From positions 331,001-395,000 of the forward strand of contig OX345648.1 of the NCBI GenBank assembly GCA_947044365.1: DNA of 64,000 nt. The letters are read 5' to 3'. The number at the start of each line of letters is the position of its first letter. Positions within the stretch are counted from its first letter, which is position 1. The notes beneath the pieces were generated by a model. It was not told the DNA's origin. It did no database searches and was given only the letters and a program-made list of their open reading frames with translations. Positions 50,700 to 64,000 of this stretch are shown in pieces. This stretch comes from Petrosia ficiformis (Eukaryota; Porifera; Demospongiae; Haplosclerida; Petrosiidae). Position numbers and translations under genes: made by a program.

Positions 50700-50871
50700 A
50701 TTCCCACCTTCTGTACACTTTTTACCACCCTTTTGTTGACACTTCCCGCCAGTGGCCGGCAGTGGGTACTAGAATGTATCTGATTGGTCAGTTAGTTGAA
50801 GGTAGGAGGTGCCATGTAGTCACATGGTATTATGTGGGTGTGGCACCTTGAGCTTGGAAGATCAGCACATA
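50700..50871. promoter_or_regulatory. Bidirectional promoter MCM6/AARSD1 with E2F site
   Basis: 172 bp between start codons. ttcccgcc at 50743-50750 matches the E2F core, 44 bp from the MCM6 ATG; MCM genes are classic E2F targets. gattggtca at 50780-50788 is an inverted CCAAT box. Binding is inferred. Confidence 0.7.
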
Positions 50872-53772
50872 ATGTCATTTCAGTGCCAGAAAGATTCTTA
50901 CCTTCAGACATTTAAGAGTAAAGTTGTTTCCTGCACGCCTTCTAAACTAGATGGCATAGATGGATATGAGATTGTAATGGAGGATACAATCCTCTTTCCT
51001 GAAGGTGGAGGACAGGTTTGATTAGCAGTTTCATTAACCAGATCCATACCAAGGGAAAGAGTTTGGTTGCATGTTATATATTAGTTCCAGCATAGGAAAA
51101 GCTTTGACAATCATTACATGTCTCTATTCAGTATGGGTGTGTTTGTGTGTCTGTAATACGTTGGCATAAAGTTGTCAGGAACTACATGGCTTTCTTAAGA
51201 CAAACTGTTGTATACTGTGTATTCCATGTTGCTAAAAATTAATAAGTAATACCAGGTCATGTGATCTAATATGTCATTCTAAGTTTTCAACAATCTGATT
51301 GGCTACTTTATCACATGACTGCATACAAACATCACGAAATGCATAGTATCATGCAACCAGGCCCTTTTCAGAATGGGTCTGGTGAGCAAGTTTGATATTG
51401 TTTGTTTTATTATTATAACTCTTCCTCATAGCCTGATGATCGTGGAAAGGTACAGAGACATTTGATTGGACGATCAACTTGTATATATGTTTGTATGTGT
51501 ATAGATAGATGGAATTGATGTAAAGCGTGTTGAAAGAAGGGGCGGAGATGCAATTCACTTTTTATGTCATCCAATTGAAGAGGGTAAAGTGGTTGAGATG
51601 AATGTTGATTGGATTAGAAGATTTGACCACATGCAACAACACTCCGGTATCTATAATTAGTTTCTGATTAATGACATCATGTTGCTATATTTAGAACAAT
51701 GTCCTTTATTTACCACCATTGTGTTACTATATTTAGAACAGTGTACCACTATTGTGTTACTATAATTAGAACAATGTACTATATTTAGTACCATTGTGTT
51801 ACTATAATTATTTAGAACAATGTACTATATTTAGCACCATTGTGTTACTATATTTAGAACAATGTTCACTTGTACTTATATTCAGCATATAATTATATAT
51901 TTTTTATTCATTCTGTTTCCAGGACAACATCTAATTACAGCTATAACAGATGATATGTATGGATACAAGACTACATCATGGTAATCATAATCCTTTCTCT
52001 TGTATCCTCATCCACTCATTATCCTATTCCAGGAACTTAGCTATCGGCCAGGAACACAAGTGTCACATAGAACTAAACACAAAGACACTCACTCATCAAC
52101 AAATTCAAGCTATCGAAGACAGATGTAATGAATGTATCAGGCAGCATTTATCAATGACTCCAAGATGGCTGGAGCCAGACTCTGAAGAATTAGAGGATGT
52201 ATGTATCTATAGTACATGTACATGACACATTGATATTGTCTATCACAAAACACATCTGCCTATGTATAATCCTTTGTCTGTACTTATAGGTTCGATCTAG
52301 AGGCTTACCGGATGACTTTGTGGGTAGAGTGAGGGTAGTGGACATTGAAGGTAAGCCACACCTATTTAATTACAATTATATTGTCCCTTTATATCTAGGT
52401 ATTGAGTCTAATATGTGTTGTGGAACTCATGTTAAGAATCTCAGTGATATTCAATGTGTTAAGCTTCTACATACTGAACTAAAGAAAGGAATGACTCTGT
52501 TGTATTTCATCACTGGAGACAGAGTGCTTCAGTATTTACAGCGATGTACACAGGTAGAGAAAGAGCTTACGAAACTTCTCAGGTACACATGGTGTAGTCA
52601 ATCAATTAATCATATCTATTATATTCATCTATCTATCTATCCATCCATCAATCTATCCATCCATCCATCTATTCATCCATCCATCCATTCATCTATCCAT
52701 CCATTCATCTATCCATCCATTCATCCATTCATCTATCCATCCATTCATCTATCCATCTATTTATCTATCCATCCATTCATCCATTCATCTATCCATCCAT
52801 TCATCTATCCATCCATTCATCTATCCATCTATTTATCTATCTATCTATTGCAGCACAGGGCTTGATGAACATACTGAAGCTGTTGAAAGAACATTAAAAA
52901 ATCAGAAACAATCAGCGAAAGTGGGTGTGTCCTTCCTCATTCATTAATTATCATTCTTAAACATCTCGTTAGGTCATAAGAAATCAACTTAGAGAAATAG
53001 CTCAGTTGATCTCGTTTCGTCATCTACATTCCGATCCCCTAGATCCAGTTGCCATGGTACACAAAGATGAGGGTGATAATGAATTTATGAATATCATAGC
53101 TTCTGAACTGACACCACATGTATGTTCAATGGAGTTTAATAATGGGGTGTGGTTTTAATGTCTTTTAATATATAGAATATATTGGTGTTTGTTACTGTCG
53201 GTGCTGATAAGGGGTGTGGTCAGTTTTTATTAGCTGGTGATGAGACTATGGTGAACGAGCTGGGACCTCAGTAAGTTAAGATAATGACCTCAAACCTTTT
53301 CAACAATCTTTACATATAATCATTCTTCCCATTGTTTTTTGTGATTGTTAAATTTCAATCCATTGCTTCATTATTGAGTTACAGTATAATCGTGTATTAA
53401 CCTTATGATATTAAACTATACACTATATTACATATAAGTTATTGAGTTACAGTATAATCGTGTATTAACCTTATGACATTAAACTATACACTATATTACA
53501 TATAAATTATTGAGTTACAGTATAATCATGTATTAACCTTATGACATTAAACTATACACTATATTACATATAAAGTTCCTAATTTGAGGTTATTGGAATG
53601 TGTTAATAGACTGTATATAATATATTTTTAATACTTTGTTTTATACAGAATTGCTAGTCTACTGGATGGTCGTGGCGGAGGTCGCAAAGGTCGTTATCAA
53701 GGCAAAGCTAATAAACTTCAAAATCGTTCTCAAGTTGAAAAATTATTAAGAGAAAGATATCATTTTAGTTAA
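50872..53772 (+). CDS. AARSD1: Alanyl-tRNA editing protein AARSD1 (AlaX type)
   Basis: Trans-editing enzyme that deacylates Ser-tRNA(Ala). Exons 50872-51015, 51432-51449, 51505-51646, 51923-51980, 52033-52198, 52290-52350, 52399-52582, 52854-52920, 52973-53119, 53176-53270, 53649-53772. N-terminus [31 protein letters not shown] then PDDRG; zinc site HMQQHSGQH (HxxxH) and [13 protein letters not shown] (CxxxH); the tail has a Gly-rich loop ([15 protein letters not shown]). Note the 18-bp second exon. About 400 residues, as in animals. AATAAA at 53797-53802 is a likely poly(A) signal. Intron 10 carries a 68-bp-core element. Confidence 0.96.
51700..51870. repeat. tgtgttactatatttagaac repeats
   Basis: Five or six units of accattgtgttactatattt and agaacaatgta in the AARSD1 intron 51647-51922; same core as the 41880-42690 array. 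Confidence 0.8.
52620..52850. repeat. (ATCC/ATCT)n microsatellite
   Basis: ccatccattcatctatccat units fill the AARSD1 intron 52583-52853. Confidence 0.96.
53305..53605 (+). mobile_element. Dispersed element with 68-bp tandem core, 3 units
   Basis: Left flank cccattgttttttgtgattg, then tttcaatccattgcttcatt; three core units (gagttacagtataatc, gtattaaccttatgacatta, aactatacactatattacat); right flank cctaatttgaggtt. Same structure as at 55640-56270. In AARSD1 intron 10. Confidence 0.85.
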
Positions 53773-54210
53773 TTAAAATTATTAAAATTAAGGAAAAATA
53801 AATTATATATAATTATTATATAATTTATAATAATAATATATATTTTACCTACAGGATGAGGTGTTTGTTGTGATAAACTATATATATATAATTATATTAT
53901 AATACATGAATATATACATACACTGTACATCAGGTGATGTAATGAATATCGGAAACAATACGCTGTTGATATTGGTGTGATCTTACAGTGTGGTTTGATG
54001 ATCGCTTGTACTATTGTTAAACTTTTTGTAACTTTGTGTGAATACAAAGGTCTTTAAGTGGACTAATAACAAGTGAGTGTGTTATCAAACAAGATCAAAC
54101 ATAGTGCATGCATTCTGTTAATCGATCATCTATCTATGTGATCTATCCATAAATAGATACACACCATTGATAGTACTTATAAACTATATTATATATATAT
54201 ATACAGCAGC
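53773..54210 (+). other. Intergenic region AARSD1 to ankyrin gene
   Basis: About 440 bp: the AARSD1 3' end with AATAAA, AT-rich DNA, and an acceptor-like tatatacag just before the ankyrin gene ATG, suggesting an upstream 5' UTR exon. Nothing else recognised. Confidence 0.5.

Positions 54211-64000
<9,790 letters not shown>

Overview
The window is nuclear DNA from an intron-rich, compact, AT-rich animal genome. I infer an early-branching invertebrate, most likely a demosponge. The evidence is the mix of animal genes (ADAR editase, CYP39-like P450, NAB-type NCD1 protein, condensin II), very short introns (often 45-100 bp, GT-AG), intergenic gaps of about 70-250 bp, and introns full of minisatellites, microsatellites and small transposon relics. 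Nothing prokaryotic is present. All gene calls come from reading translated exons and comparing them with remembered family features; no search was run.

Layout, left to right: a secreted protein with alternating Ig-like modules (minus, runs off the left edge); NCAPG2, condensin II subunit G2 (minus, about 21 exons, 2629-11650); a single-coding-exon NAB/NCD1-domain protein (plus); CHMP5, an ESCRT-III subunit (minus); a mitochondrial-type serine hydroxymethyltransferase (minus); a CYP39A1-like P450 (plus); xylulokinase XYLB (minus); CCT5 chaperonin subunit (plus); an ADAR2-like RNA editase (plus); an ATXN7L3/SGF11-like SAGA deubiquitinase-module protein (minus); 3-hydroxyisobutyrate dehydrogenase HIBADH (minus); an hnRNP A/B-like two-RRM protein (plus); MCM6 helicase subunit (minus); AARSD1 alanyl-tRNA editing protein (plus); and an ankyrin-repeat protein (plus) that runs off the right edge.

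The genes are not one pathway. They are mostly housekeeping genes packed in head-to-head pairs with start codons 70-170 bp apart (SHMT/CYP39, XYLB/CCT5, HIBADH/hnRNP, MCM6/AARSD1; NCAPG2/NAB is head-to-head too, with a separate 5' exon). These shared promoters carry recognisable NRF1-, E2F- and GC-box-like sites. Convergent pairs (NAB/CHMP5, CYP39/XYLB, ADAR/ATXN7L3) leave only 119-232 bp between stop codons. Three tandem pairs (SHMT-CHMP5, HIBADH-ATXN7L3, CCT5-ADAR) are separated by only 99-174 bp.

The non-coding fraction is the most unusual part. It holds at least four dispersed MITE-like families, including one GC-rich element with a clean 3-bp target duplication; two tRNA-derived SINE families; a dispersed element with a variable 68-bp tandem core (3, 3, 8 and 3 units); short foldback palindromes; a 2.5-kb pure (TCTG)n tract in an intron; and an 85-bp tandem array in MCM6 that has copied the 3' end of an exon with its splice donor nine times. 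A GTTACTA..AATAG-like core recurs in minisatellites of many unrelated introns.
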